Made by a program: the position numbers and the translations under genes. The notes beneath the pieces were generated by a model. That model was not told where the DNA came from, made no database searches, and saw only the letters and a program-made list of their open reading frames with translations. DNA of 36,243 nucleotides from a virus, in the IMG/VR virus record IMGVR_UViG_3300009503_000057, positions 1-36,243 of that record. The stretch is one strand, 5' to 3'. Shown here piece by piece: positions 1 to 7,757 of the stretch. Position 1 is the stretch's first letter. Every line of letters starts with the position of its first letter.

Positions 1-2
1 AA

Positions 3-341
3 AAAGAAAAAGAAAAAGAAAAGCAGCTCGCTACGCTCGCTGTTCGCTCGTTCGACCCCTTTTTTGAAATCTTCTGGAAAGAATATCCCGAACGGAACGG
101 ACAAAAAAGAGGGAAACAGAAAGCTTTTAAGGAATGGAAAGCCCTAAACCCCGACCAGGAACTCCGGGAAAAAATTTTCTCTGCCCTGAAAATCCAAAAA
201 CAAAACTACATTGACTGCAAAAAACACGGAGAATTCGTTCCGGAATTCCAAGACCCCGAGCGCTGGCTGAGAAACAGAAGATGGGAAGACGAAGTCAAAC
301 TAAAGACCTGGCAGGAACGGTTAAAGGAGGTGGCTGAGTGA
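3..341 (+). CDS. Phage replication protein, C-terminal part (5' end outside window)
   Basis: This open frame enters from the left edge and stops at the TGA at 339-341. Its last ~90 residues have the pattern common at the C-terminus of phage primosome/replication-initiation proteins: an F-x-x-F-W-x-x-Y-P motif, a Lys-rich stretch followed by AFKEWK, an NPDQEL helix, then FVPEFQDPERWL and RWEDE. In that family the N-terminus usually carries a winged helix; here it lies outside the window. The linker before the domain is a KE repeat followed by a segment encoded by GCTCGCT-type repeats. The next gene starts inside its last codons (GTGA overlap), so the two are probably co-translated. The role in loading replication machinery is inferred from the family pattern. 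Confidence 0.7.
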   Translation, partial: KEKEKEKQLATLAVRSFDPFFEIFWKEYPERNGQKRGKQKAFKEWKALNPDQELREKIFSALKIQKQNYIDCKKHGEFVPEFQDPERWLRNRRWEDEVKLKTWQERLKEVAE

Positions 342-769
342 GGAGCATTCCAAAAATCAAAGAGATCATGCTTGCCACGAATCTTGATGAGGAAGATTTG
401 ATCATGCACGCTGAAGCTTCCGACTACCTTAGCCGGCATGGATCGGAGCGCAAGCTAAATGCCATCGATGACGAAGTCAAGGGAAGAATCGGCAGGTTTT
501 ATCGGAAGGTCCGGGATCTGGGAATCTACCCCGGACCAATTCAGAACGGCAAATTAACCTGGCAGGAAATTGTGGATTATTGGGAGGGATGGTATTGGGC
601 GCTTAAAGCCAGGCCGGATGAATACCCGCGCATTTGCAGAAGTGAGGTCAATGAGGTCATCGAGAAGAGTTTTGAAGAGCTGCGCGAAAGGATGAGAATC
701 AAAGCCCGGCCGATGCTATCTCTGGTCAGGGAGGCTATGAAGGAAGCAAAAGGAAAACCTAATGGATGA
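338..769 (+). CDS. Hypothetical phage protein, 143 aa
   Basis: The start is GTG at 338, supported by AAGGAGG at 324-330 and by the GTGA overlap with the preceding replication gene. The product is charged and mostly helical, without membrane segments or a catalytic motif I recognise. The centre (about residues 60-100) is rich in Trp and Tyr, including WYWALKARPDEYPRI. The position between a replication protein and a small DNA-binding protein suggests a DNA-metabolism or regulatory role, but this is only context. Family not recognised. Confidence 0.7.
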   Translation: MRSIPKIKEIMLATNLDEEDLIMHAEASDYLSRHGSERKLNAIDDEVKGRIGRFYRKVRDLGIYPGPIQNGKLTWQEIVDYWEGWYWALKARPDEYPRICRSEVNEVIEKSFEELRERMRIKARPMLSLVREAMKEAKGKPNG

Positions 770-974
770 AGATCAACTAATTTTAAACGGCTGGAAAGAT
801 ATTTGCAAAGCCTGCGGAATAAAATCCGTCAAGACAATGAAAAAAAAGGCCAAAAAATATAAAATTCCCATCATCTGGCTCGATGGCAAACCGACCATTT
901 CAAAACAAGTACTGCTTATATACTTCTCTAACCTGGCAAAAATAAAAAATACAAAATCGTTGGCAGAATCATAA
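762..974 (+). CDS. Small helix-turn-helix DNA-binding protein
   Basis: This 70-residue protein overlaps the end of the preceding gene by 8 bases and has AGGAAAA a few bases upstream of its ATG. Residues 9-50 resemble a compact winged helix-turn-helix of the kind found in small phage DNA-binding proteins: GWKDICKACGI, then SVKTMKKKAKKY as a basic recognition-like helix, then a PIIWLDGKPTI wing. It lies between the replication gene and the terminase genes, and a tandem repeat array begins 8 bases after its stop codon. Binding to that array is a testable possibility, not something the sequence shows. It could be an excisionase-like or regulatory protein. Confidence 0.65.
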   Translation: MDEDQLILNGWKDICKACGIKSVKTMKKKAKKYKIPIIWLDGKPTISKQVLLIYFSNLAKIKNTKSLAES

Positions 975-981
975 AGATATG

Positions 982-1036
982 CATTTTGACCTAAAATTAC
1001 CCGCATTTTACCCACATTTTACACTCATTTTACCCA
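982..1036 (+). repeat. Five tandem 11-bp repeats upstream of the terminase genes
   Basis: Five consecutive 11-base units fill this stretch: CATTTTGACCT (982), AAAATTACCCG (993), CATTTTACCCA (1004), CATTTTACACT (1015) and CATTTTACCCA (1026). Against the consensus CATTTTACCCA they match 8, 7, 11, 9 and 11 positions. Eleven bases is about one helical turn, so all units would face the same side of the DNA. The array occupies the only gap between the replication-side genes and the small terminase gene. Such phased repeats typically act as protein-binding arrays: terminase recognition (pac or cosB-like), origin iterons or an operator. Which one applies cannot be decided from sequence alone. Confidence 0.75.
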
Positions 1037-1082
1037 CCCCGATGCCCTTGACGACCAGACAATTATTTGTTCTTCTTAACTC

Positions 1083-1469
1083 ATGGCTCTTGAACCAACG
1101 CCAGAAGAATGTCAGAAGGCGGCCGATCGAGCTCTCGAGGCGATCCGCAAGGAAATGGAGGCCGAAGGGATCGATGGCCGCTATCTCGCTCGGAAGCTCA
1201 AGCGGGAGCTCAACGCGAAGAAGATTGAGGTCTTTAAGGCGAAAGTCCTGAAGAGAGGGCCGAAGGGGAAGATCATAGAAGCCGAGGAGCTAATCTATTC
1301 AAAGCCTATGATTGATTGGCAGACGAGGCAGCGGGCGAGGCAGGATGCCCATAAACTTAGGGGAGACTATCCGCCCGTCGAATTTTCCGGGCCTGGCGGG
1401 GAGCCCATCCAGCATAAACTCTATATTGGAGTGGACGGCAGCAAATACCCGAAGGGGGAGGATGAGTGA
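1083..1469 (+). CDS. Terminase small subunit (TerS-like)
   Basis: The 128-residue product has the size and position of a small terminase subunit and lies directly before the large subunit. An in-frame TAA at 1077-1079 limits the start to ATG 1083; no strong ribosome-binding site precedes it. The N-terminal half is helical and charged. The segment IYSKPMIDWQTRQRARQDAHKL followed by GDYPP, in the second half, is a pattern I associate with small terminase proteins that recruit DNA to the large subunit. The 11-bp repeats end 46 bases upstream and are a candidate binding site. It should oligomerise on packaging-initiation DNA and deliver it to TerL. Confidence 0.7.
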   Translation: MALEPTPEECQKAADRALEAIRKEMEAEGIDGRYLARKLKRELNAKKIEVFKAKVLKRGPKGKIIEAEELIYSKPMIDWQTRQRARQDAHKLRGDYPPVEFSGPGGEPIQHKLYIGVDGSKYPKGEDE

Positions 1470-1478
1470 GGAGCGGCC

Positions 1479-2846
1479 ATGAGGGCATACAGCTATTCTG
1501 TGGCCGAGTGGCCGGCGCTCAAGGCGGCCATGGAAGCAACCGAGCCATCCGTGCTATTCTGCGGCCCGTGGGGATCGGGAAAGACAAGGCTCCTCGCGGA
1601 GAAAGCTTATTGGCTCTGCGGCCGGTATCGGGGCTACAAGGCGGCACTCTGCCGCAAAGAGCTAAAGCGCTTGAAGCGGACAACATGGAAATGGCTGATC
1701 GATTTCGTGATTCCGCCCCATATCATGCGGAGATCGCGCTACAACAAGCAGGAGGTCGAGATTTTGCTCCCTAACGGTTCTGAGATCCATGGCTGCGGGC
1801 TTGACAATCCGCAGAAGCTCGCCTCTACCGAGTATGGTTTCATCGGCCTCGAGGAGGCGACAGAAGTGATCGACGAGATCACCTTCGCCTGGATTGAATC
1901 GAGGGCGAGACAGCCGGGCGTGCCGTTTCACCAAGTGATGTATGCCTGTAACGCAGGCCCACCGTCGCATTATTTATATCAGACCTATTATGTCAAAAAG
2001 CCCCGGGACGAGGCCGGAAGACCGCTCACGAGGCTTATTGAGGGCGAAACCCTCTGGCCGATGCTTCCTCCAAGCTACAAAAGGCGGCTGACAATGCTCA
2101 AGGGAAGATATCGGGAGAGGTTCCTCGAGAATAAGTGGATTGGCTATGAAGGGCTAATCTATGACGTCTTCAACCCGGGGAAGATGGTCATCCCGAGGTT
2201 CCGGATACCCCAGGATTGGGATTACGTGATCGGCATAGATTTCGGATTTCATTCGCCGTTCGTCTGTCAGTTTTGGGCCGTAAGCCCCGATGGGGTCTGG
2301 TATCTCGACAAGGAGATTTACCAAAGCCAAAGGACAGTAAATGCGCATGCCCGGACGATCATCGAGCTCATGGAGGAGCGAAATCTGATCCGAAGGGAAA
2401 AGGGAGGCGGCCAGGGTAAAGAGAAGAAACCCAGGGCCTATGTCGCTTACTCCGATCACGACTCGGAGGATCAAGCGACGCTCGAGGAGTATGGGATCTC
2501 AACCCTTCCTGCCGATAAGAATGTGAGTTCAGGCATCCAGGCCGTCTATAATGCCATGAAGGCTGGCCGAATTTTCTTTTTCGAGGATGCGCTCTGCGAG
2601 CGGGACCCCGGGCTCGAGGCGGCGGGCAAGCCGACCTGCACTATCGAAGAGATCCAGGGATATATTTGGAAGACAGATGCCAAGGAAGAGCCGCGGAAGG
2701 AGAATGACCACGGCTGCGATGCGATGCGCTATGCTTTTTATTCGCGGGAGCAGGCCCCAAAGCCAGGCTTTTTCGTCGTGCGAGGAGGAGAAGATGGCAA
2801 TACTCGACCGAATGCTTTCGATCTTTGGGCTGGCAAGGTCGGCTAA
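1479..2846 (+). CDS. Terminase large subunit (ATPase and nuclease)
   Basis: This is the DNA-packaging motor, 455 residues, typical of the family. A Walker A motif GPWGSGKT lies at residues 29-36 and a Walker B plus catalytic Glu at FIGLEEA (121-127). An ATPase coupling segment follows, with YACNAGPPSH at about 155-164. The RNase H-like nuclease domain shows its metal-binding acidic residues at VIGIDFG (D254), YSDHDSE (D327/D329) and NDHGCDAMRY (D410, D414). The protein would bind the portal vertex, translocate DNA using ATP and cut the concatemer. Its 3' end overlaps the portal start at 2794. No key residue seems missing. Confidence 0.95.
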   Translation: MRAYSYSVAEWPALKAAMEATEPSVLFCGPWGSGKTRLLAEKAYWLCGRYRGYKAALCRKELKRLKRTTWKWLIDFVIPPHIMRRSRYNKQEVEILLPNGSEIHGCGLDNPQKLASTEYGFIGLEEATEVIDEITFAWIESRARQPGVPFHQVMYACNAGPPSHYLYQTYYVKKPRDEAGRPLTRLIEGETLWPMLPPSYKRRLTMLKGRYRERFLENKWIGYEGLIYDVFNPGKMVIPRFRIPQDWDYVIGIDFGFHSPFVCQFWAVSPDGVWYLDKEIYQSQRTVNAHARTIIELMEERNLIRREKGGGQGKEKKPRAYVAYSDHDSEDQATLEEYGISTLPADKNVSSGIQAVYNAMKAGRIFFFEDALCERDPGLEAAGKPTCTIEEIQGYIWKTDAKEEPRKENDHGCDAMRYAFYSREQAPKPGFFVVRGGEDGNTRPNAFDLWAGKVG

Positions 2847-4185
2847 AGAAAAGGCCATTGCCGCGCCTCAGATCGGAGCTATCATCGGAAGCTATATCAC
2901 GCAGGCACTCGCTGCATCCGATGCGGAGATACCCTATAGCCAGCTCATCGATGCTTATAAATCCTGGGTCTATACCTGCATCGACAAGATCGCAAAGAGC
3001 GTGGCCATGATTCCGCTCAAGCTCTACATCTACAGGCGGAAGGGGCAAAAAGTCTCCGATCTATCGTGGCGCGCCCACTACAGGGCCGCCGATCAAGCCG
3101 AGCGGAGATACATCCTCAAGCAGATGCAGCTCGAGAGAGAGCAGATCCTCGATCATCCTTTCCTCGACTTGATCCAGAAGCCGAACGGGATCATGACGCG
3201 TTTTAGCCTATGGTATGAAACCATGGTGCGGCTCGAAGTGGGCGGGAAATGCGGATGGTATCTTCCAAAAAACAAGCTCGGCCTGCCCCAGGAAATAATC
3301 CCGCTTCCTCTGACCAAATATGCGAGCTTAAAACCAAAGGTTTCCTCCGACCTAGAGATCGAATACTGGTCCTACAGGGATGGCAATATCGACCGCAGGT
3401 TCCTACCGGATGAGGTGCTCTTCATACACTATCCGCATCCGGCATCACCATTTTACGGGATGTCGCCACTCATCGCGCAGGCGTACCCTTACGATATCGA
3501 TCTTTTCCTCATGCAGCAGCAGCGGGCATTGTTAGCAAACCAGGCGGTTCCTGGGCTCACGATGACGACGGATCAGAAGCTTACCAAGGCGCAGGCAGAA
3601 GAACTCATGGGGTGGATCAAAGAGCAATACGGCGGACCGCTCAAAGCCGGAGATACGATGATTTTTCATTCCGGGCTCAAACCCGAGAAGGCCGCTTTCA
3701 CGGCGCGCGAGATGATGATCGATGAGGTGGCGCGCTATGCCAGAGAGAAGCTCATCTCTGCTTTTGATCTCAGTGAAGGGAAGCTCGGCCTCGTGCGAGA
3801 TGTCAACCGAGCCAATATGGAGGCCCTCAATGAGACCTTCGTCAACGAATGTCTCAGGCCGAAATGTATGCTCATCGAGGAGGTCATCGAGACATTTCTT
3901 CTCCCGCGCTATGACGAAGGGCTGACCTGCGATTTCATTCTCCCCGACCTTTCGGAAAGAGAGATTCTCCTCAAGGAGCGCGAGCTGAATTTGAAGAATT
4001 ACTATACCACGATCAATGAAGAACGGGAGAAGGAAGGAAGGCCTCCCGTGCCGTGGGGAGATAAACCCTGGGCACCATTTAACTTAATGCAGCTCGACGC
4101 GGGCAAAGGAGCGGCGGCGATGCCTCCCGGGGAGAGGACCGAAGAGGATGCCTTCTGGGGATCAGGCGGGGGCGATGAAGGGTGA
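2794..4185 (+). CDS. Portal protein (HK97/SPP1 type)
   Basis: The frame is open from 2587, but the start chosen is ATG 2794, which has GAGGAGGAG at 2782-2790; the upstream part is a basic, low-complexity reading of the terminase gene. The 463-residue product has the portal pattern: YKSWVYTCIDKIAKSVAMIP near residues 50-68, LIQKPN, then FIHYPHPASPFYGMSPL, and a C-terminal YAREKLISAFDLSEG segment followed by NEECLRP-like helices. It forms the dodecameric ring at one capsid vertex, the channel for DNA and the docking site for terminase and later the neck. It overlaps the next gene by a GTGA junction. Confidence 0.93.
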   Translation: MAILDRMLSIFGLARSAKEKAIAAPQIGAIIGSYITQALAASDAEIPYSQLIDAYKSWVYTCIDKIAKSVAMIPLKLYIYRRKGQKVSDLSWRAHYRAADQAERRYILKQMQLEREQILDHPFLDLIQKPNGIMTRFSLWYETMVRLEVGGKCGWYLPKNKLGLPQEIIPLPLTKYASLKPKVSSDLEIEYWSYRDGNIDRRFLPDEVLFIHYPHPASPFYGMSPLIAQAYPYDIDLFLMQQQRALLANQAVPGLTMTTDQKLTKAQAEELMGWIKEQYGGPLKAGDTMIFHSGLKPEKAAFTAREMMIDEVARYAREKLISAFDLSEGKLGLVRDVNRANMEALNETFVNECLRPKCMLIEEVIETFLLPRYDEGLTCDFILPDLSEREILLKERELNLKNYYTTINEEREKEGRPPVPWGDKPWAPFNLMQLDAGKGAAAMPPGERTEEDAFWGSGGGDEG

Positions 4186-5891
4186 GGCGAGAATTCTGGA
4201 CGCTCGAGCGAAGAGATATTGCATGGAAAATCTTTGCGCGGAGGTCCGAAGAATTCGAGCAGTGGATGATCGGGCCGTTCCGGGAAATTTTTCGGCAGGA
4301 GCTCGAGGCAGTTCTGGCCAAACTCCCGAAGGCTGATAAGGAGAGCTGGCGAAAGGTGAATATTGATAAGGAGATAGAGCAAAAGAAGCTCGTGGAGACC
4401 GCAACACCATATATCCAGGAAATCATGGTGCGCTATGGGCAGGAGCGGCTCGAAGATATGCTTTCCATGAAAGCGGCGGTGTTCAGATTCAACGTAAACG
4501 ATCCCGCTGTTAAACAATGGATCGGGGACCGGATGGCCCGATTTTCGCGCCAGGTCACCGGGACGACATTCGACGAGATAGCAGAGATCATAAAAGCCGG
4601 CTTCGGCGAGGGGCTTCCCCTCTCGACAATCGCCCAGAATCTACGGGACAAATTCGCCATCTGGAATAAATATCGAGCGCCTTTAATGTCGAGAACCGAG
4701 ACGATCTCGGCTATGAACCGGGCGGATATTTTCGCCGTCGAGCAGGCGGGACTCAAGGAACAGCTCAAAAAGCATTGGTTAAGCGCGAGAGATTCCTATG
4801 TCAGGGAAACACACCGGCAGGCGGAAAAGAGATACGCGGCCGGCATAGAGGTCGATAAGATGTTCATAGTGGGCAGGGATTCGATGCTCGCTCCGGGGCT
4901 CGGCAGCGATCCTCGGGAGAACATCAACTGCAGGTGCGCGCTGTACTACAGCAAAGTAGCCATCGGAGAAGAGATTCCATACGATCCGAGCATTGCCGCC
5001 ACGACGATCCAGGAGGCCCGGGAAAGATTGGCCGCATTAAGAGTCGAGAAACTGACCTTAGGATCCCAGCCGGAGGAAGAAGCGATAAAACAGGCCAATT
5101 TTGTCTGCGAAGAACTGCTCCGCATCAAGAAACGGATTCCGCAGATAGAAAAGATTTTAGGAGAAGGTTCATGGATACGCGAGCTTGGAATCGAAAACGT
5201 TGAATATTTAAGGATCAAAGAGGGAAATGAGGTATCCGGGATATGCTGGGAGATTAAGAAGGTAATTTATCTTGCCGGAAGGCTGAAGAAGATTCATGAA
5301 TTGACCCCAGGTAAATATGCCGTATCCTATGATTTTATGACTATTTTTAGGCATGAATTAGGGCACATTGTATATAAAGCGATGAGCCCAGGGGACCAGA
5401 AAATCTGGGGGCATTTTTGGTCAGTAATGGACAAAGAAAAAATAAAAAGCATGATTTCGATTTATGCGGCTGTCCGAAACGAAAGGGAATTTTTCTCGGA
5501 AGCCTTTGCGATGTTTACATCCCCGCTCTACCGGACTAAAATGCTGCCTGAAGCGGTCGAAAATTTCTTTAAAAGAGTATTTGGCCCAAAAAGAGGGAGG
5601 AAACTGATGAGCGCAGATATCAGAGAAAAAATGGAAGAAACCGCATCCGCGGTCCTTAGAGAACCAGAGTGCTCGAAGCGCAGGTGCAAGCATTTCAGGG
5701 GAATCAGGGATTTAGGCGAAAAGCCGGAAGAGGACAGTCTCCCGTATGGGAAGTTTGTATGTGAAGCTTTTCCTGAGGGAATTCCTCCAGAGCTTGCTTA
5801 CTGGAGGATTGCCCACACGAAGCCATATCCGGGAGATCACGGGATCCAATACGAGGAATTGCCGGAGGGTGAAGAAGTGCACTGGTTTTAG
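4182..5891 (+). CDS. MuF-type head morphogenesis protein fused to a lethal-factor-like zinc metallopeptidase
   Basis: The start is GTG at 4182, overlapping the portal stop. Residues 1-~260 are a MuF/SPP1 gp7-like minor head domain, ending in the usual RDSMLAPG...NINCRCAL signature (about 232-254). Residues ~300-475 are unlike a normal MuF protein: FRHELGHIVYKA (HExxH at 391-395) followed by NEREFFSEAFAMF (433-445), with E436 aligning with the third zinc ligand of anthrax lethal factor (EFFAEAF). A third domain (497-558) has conserved Cys and CKHFRGI...FVCEAFPEGIPPE...PYPGDHGI, a module I associate with phage head genes. MuF proteins are packaged and can be delivered, so the peptidase may be a virion-borne effector; a maturation protease is the alternative. 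No immunity-like gene is next to it. Confidence 0.85.
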   Translation: MRREFWTLERRDIAWKIFARRSEEFEQWMIGPFREIFRQELEAVLAKLPKADKESWRKVNIDKEIEQKKLVETATPYIQEIMVRYGQERLEDMLSMKAAVFRFNVNDPAVKQWIGDRMARFSRQVTGTTFDEIAEIIKAGFGEGLPLSTIAQNLRDKFAIWNKYRAPLMSRTETISAMNRADIFAVEQAGLKEQLKKHWLSARDSYVRETHRQAEKRYAAGIEVDKMFIVGRDSMLAPGLGSDPRENINCRCALYYSKVAIGEEIPYDPSIAATTIQEARERLAALRVEKLTLGSQPEEEAIKQANFVCEELLRIKKRIPQIEKILGEGSWIRELGIENVEYLRIKEGNEVSGICWEIKKVIYLAGRLKKIHELTPGKYAVSYDFMTIFRHELGHIVYKAMSPGDQKIWGHFWSVMDKEKIKSMISIYAAVRNEREFFSEAFAMFTSPLYRTKMLPEAVENFFKRVFGPKRGRKLMSADIREKMEETASAVLREPECSKRRCKHFRGIRDLGEKPEEDSLPYGKFVCEAFPEGIPPELAYWRIAHTKPYPGDHGIQYEELPEGEEVHWF

Positions 5892-5949
5892 TTGATCCAA
5901 AAACCCCATCCGTTGGCCACGGCTCTGGGGACGAGGGCTCCAAGTTAGA

Positions 5950-5992
5950 GAAAAGCGCCTACCGTGCACGGCGGTATGGCGCTTTTCTTTTT
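5950..5992 (+). terminator. Rho-independent terminator within the head gene block
   Basis: The arms GAAAAGCGCC (5950-5959) and GGCGCTTTTC (5978-5987) are perfectly complementary over 10 bp, and the inside can pair further (TACCG with CGGcGGTA around TGCA). A run of T follows (5988-5992). This is the strongest intrinsic terminator seen on the + strand. It lies between the MuF-peptidase gene and the protease gene, so it probably lowers or conditions transcription entering the capsid genes unless antitermination operates. I see no convincing promoter directly downstream. Confidence 0.8.
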
Positions 5993-6050
5993 GGGGCGGG
6001 AAGGAACCGAAAGCCATCCCGGGCAGGGATGCGGAAAAAGGGAGGAGAAG

Positions 6051-7733
6051 ATGGAAATCGAGCATAAAACCTTCGAAGCCGAAGTAAAAGAATTCAACGA
6101 AAAAGATCTGACCGTGGTCCATTTCATCTCGACCGAGCGCAAGGACCGCGGGGGGGACATCATGCTGGCCGACGGGATGAAAATCTCCGGGCGGCCCGTG
6201 GTTCTCTTCGGCCACGGCTGGGGATCGAGGATGGGAACCGAGCCGATCGCCAAGCCTATCTGGATTCGAAAGGGAGAGTTCAAAGGCCGAAAGGGAATCA
6301 TGGCGAAGACCAAATTTTTCCCCGACGAAGATGGAAAAAGGCTTTGGGCTAAGGCCACCCAGGGATACATGCCTAACTGGTCCATCGGCTTCATCCCGCT
6401 GAAGAAGGAAGACTTCCGGGATGGCGATGGCTTTGGGAGAAAAATTACCGAGTGGGAGCTTTTAGAATACAGCCCCGTCGGCGTTCCGATGAATCCCGAT
6501 GCCCAGGTCATACCGGAGGGGAAATCTGATCAAAATATGGCCTGGTTTAGATTTGCAAAGGACGGCGAAAGGCTCCCGGCTGAATATAAAAGCATCGACG
6601 AGATTGAACGGCAGAACTTCGAAAAAAAATTAGGCGATATAGTGATTTACCGCGACGGCTCGATGCTTAACAGTGAAGAGAAGCCCTACCCAGCCGAACA
6701 TGCCTGCCGCCTTGAGGATCCGGATAAATTCGATAGGTTCAGGAGACAGAACGATAAATTCGGGGAGGGAATCCATGCTATCTGGGGAATTAAGGGAAGC
6801 AATCCAGTGGAGCTTCAGGCCATACGTTTTTCTGCCGACAAATTCACCGCCGACGAGGCAAGAGAATGGTGCAAAGAGCACAAATACACCTGCCGGCCTT
6901 TCGAGCCTGCTGGCGGGAAGGCCGAGGATGGGGTGAGCGTTTGCGATCCCGAAGGCGAGGGGAAGACCGTCATACCGTACCTCAAGCAAAAACTTGCTCC
7001 GGAAGATGAGAAATGGGACGCGGGGGCCGAAGTGGCAAAAGCGACCGTCGAGGATCTAAAGGTTATGTGTGCCTGGTATGACGGCGCCAACCCGGACCTC
7101 AAGGGAAGCTACAAGCTCCCTCATCACAAAGCCGATGGATATGCGACTGTATGGAACGGAGTTCGGGCTGCCGCAGCATCGCTCATGGGGGCGAGAGGAG
7201 GAATTAAGATTCCATCCAATGATTTGCCCGGGGTAAAAGCTCACTTGGCTGGTCACTACAGGGATTTCGATAAAGGATCCCCTCCCTGGGAGGGGCAAAG
7301 GGGGGCGGATTTTCTCGCCCGGGCCGAAAAGCATGGAGATGATCCCGATCTTATCCATGCCCTCGCGCTGAAATACCTGCCCGAGCTTTCAGAATTTTTC
7401 GATGCCTCGGCTGGACCGCAGCAGCAGAAGGCATTGTTTGAAATAGAGGGGGTAAAGAGGATTGAAGAGAAACTAACAGCATTGACCGAGGCCGTCAATG
7501 CCCTGGCTGTAGCGCTTCCCAAGGAACCGGCACTTGAGAAGACTGCTGGCCAGGTAAAGAATGAAACAACCAAGCCGGAACAGGAGAAAGTGGTCGTTTT
7601 GGCGCCAAGCGATCCAGAACGAATTCAGGAAACCATCACAGTTGACATCGAAGTGGTTGAAAAGGCCACGCGCGAAGCGGTAAAAGAATCAATCCTGGCC
7701 GCTTTCAGAAGACTGGCTGGGAAGATCGATTAA
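6051..7733 (+). CDS. HK97-family prohead protease with C-terminal extensions
   Basis: ATG 6051 is preceded by GGGAGGAG and is preferred to the in-frame GTG at 5964, which lies inside the terminator. Residues 1-~155 are the prohead protease: FGHG (H55), NWSIGF (S111) and EWELLEYSPVGVPMNPDA (134-151), which carry the family's catalytic His and Ser. After it, residues ~195-287 hold a PYPAEHACRL...IWGIKG...TADEAREWC module, and ~320-410 a AWYDG...YKLPHH...VWNGVRAAAASLMGARGG module; both recur in phage head proteases. Residues 465-560 form a coiled-coil-like tail that could act as scaffold. The 560-residue length is well above the ~200 of a simple protease. It would cleave capsid and scaffold before expansion. 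Confidence 0.9.
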   Translation: MEIEHKTFEAEVKEFNEKDLTVVHFISTERKDRGGDIMLADGMKISGRPVVLFGHGWGSRMGTEPIAKPIWIRKGEFKGRKGIMAKTKFFPDEDGKRLWAKATQGYMPNWSIGFIPLKKEDFRDGDGFGRKITEWELLEYSPVGVPMNPDAQVIPEGKSDQNMAWFRFAKDGERLPAEYKSIDEIERQNFEKKLGDIVIYRDGSMLNSEEKPYPAEHACRLEDPDKFDRFRRQNDKFGEGIHAIWGIKGSNPVELQAIRFSADKFTADEAREWCKEHKYTCRPFEPAGGKAEDGVSVCDPEGEGKTVIPYLKQKLAPEDEKWDAGAEVAKATVEDLKVMCAWYDGANPDLKGSYKLPHHKADGYATVWNGVRAAAASLMGARGGIKIPSNDLPGVKAHLAGHYRDFDKGSPPWEGQRGADFLARAEKHGDDPDLIHALALKYLPELSEFFDASAGPQQQKALFEIEGVKRIEEKLTALTEAVNALAVALPKEPALEKTAGQVKNETTKPEQEKVVVLAPSDPERIQETITVDIEVVEKATREAVKESILAAFRRLAGKID

Positions 7734-7757
7734 AATTTGAAAAAAGGAGGGTAAAAA

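Noticed and set aside
979-1251. Open frame of 90 codons over the 11-bp repeats and the start of terS
   Set aside because: It reads through the repeat array and overlaps the terminase small subunit in another frame; the product is Arg/Ser-rich low complexity.
2587-2793. Longer N-terminus for the portal protein
   Set aside because: It overlaps the terminase C-terminus in another frame and encodes a basic shadow sequence, while ATG 2794 has a strong ribosome-binding site and a portal-like start.
5964-6050. GTG start for the prohead protease
   Set aside because: The codon lies inside the terminator hairpin; ATG 6051 has GGGAGGAG just before it and starts the family-like sequence.
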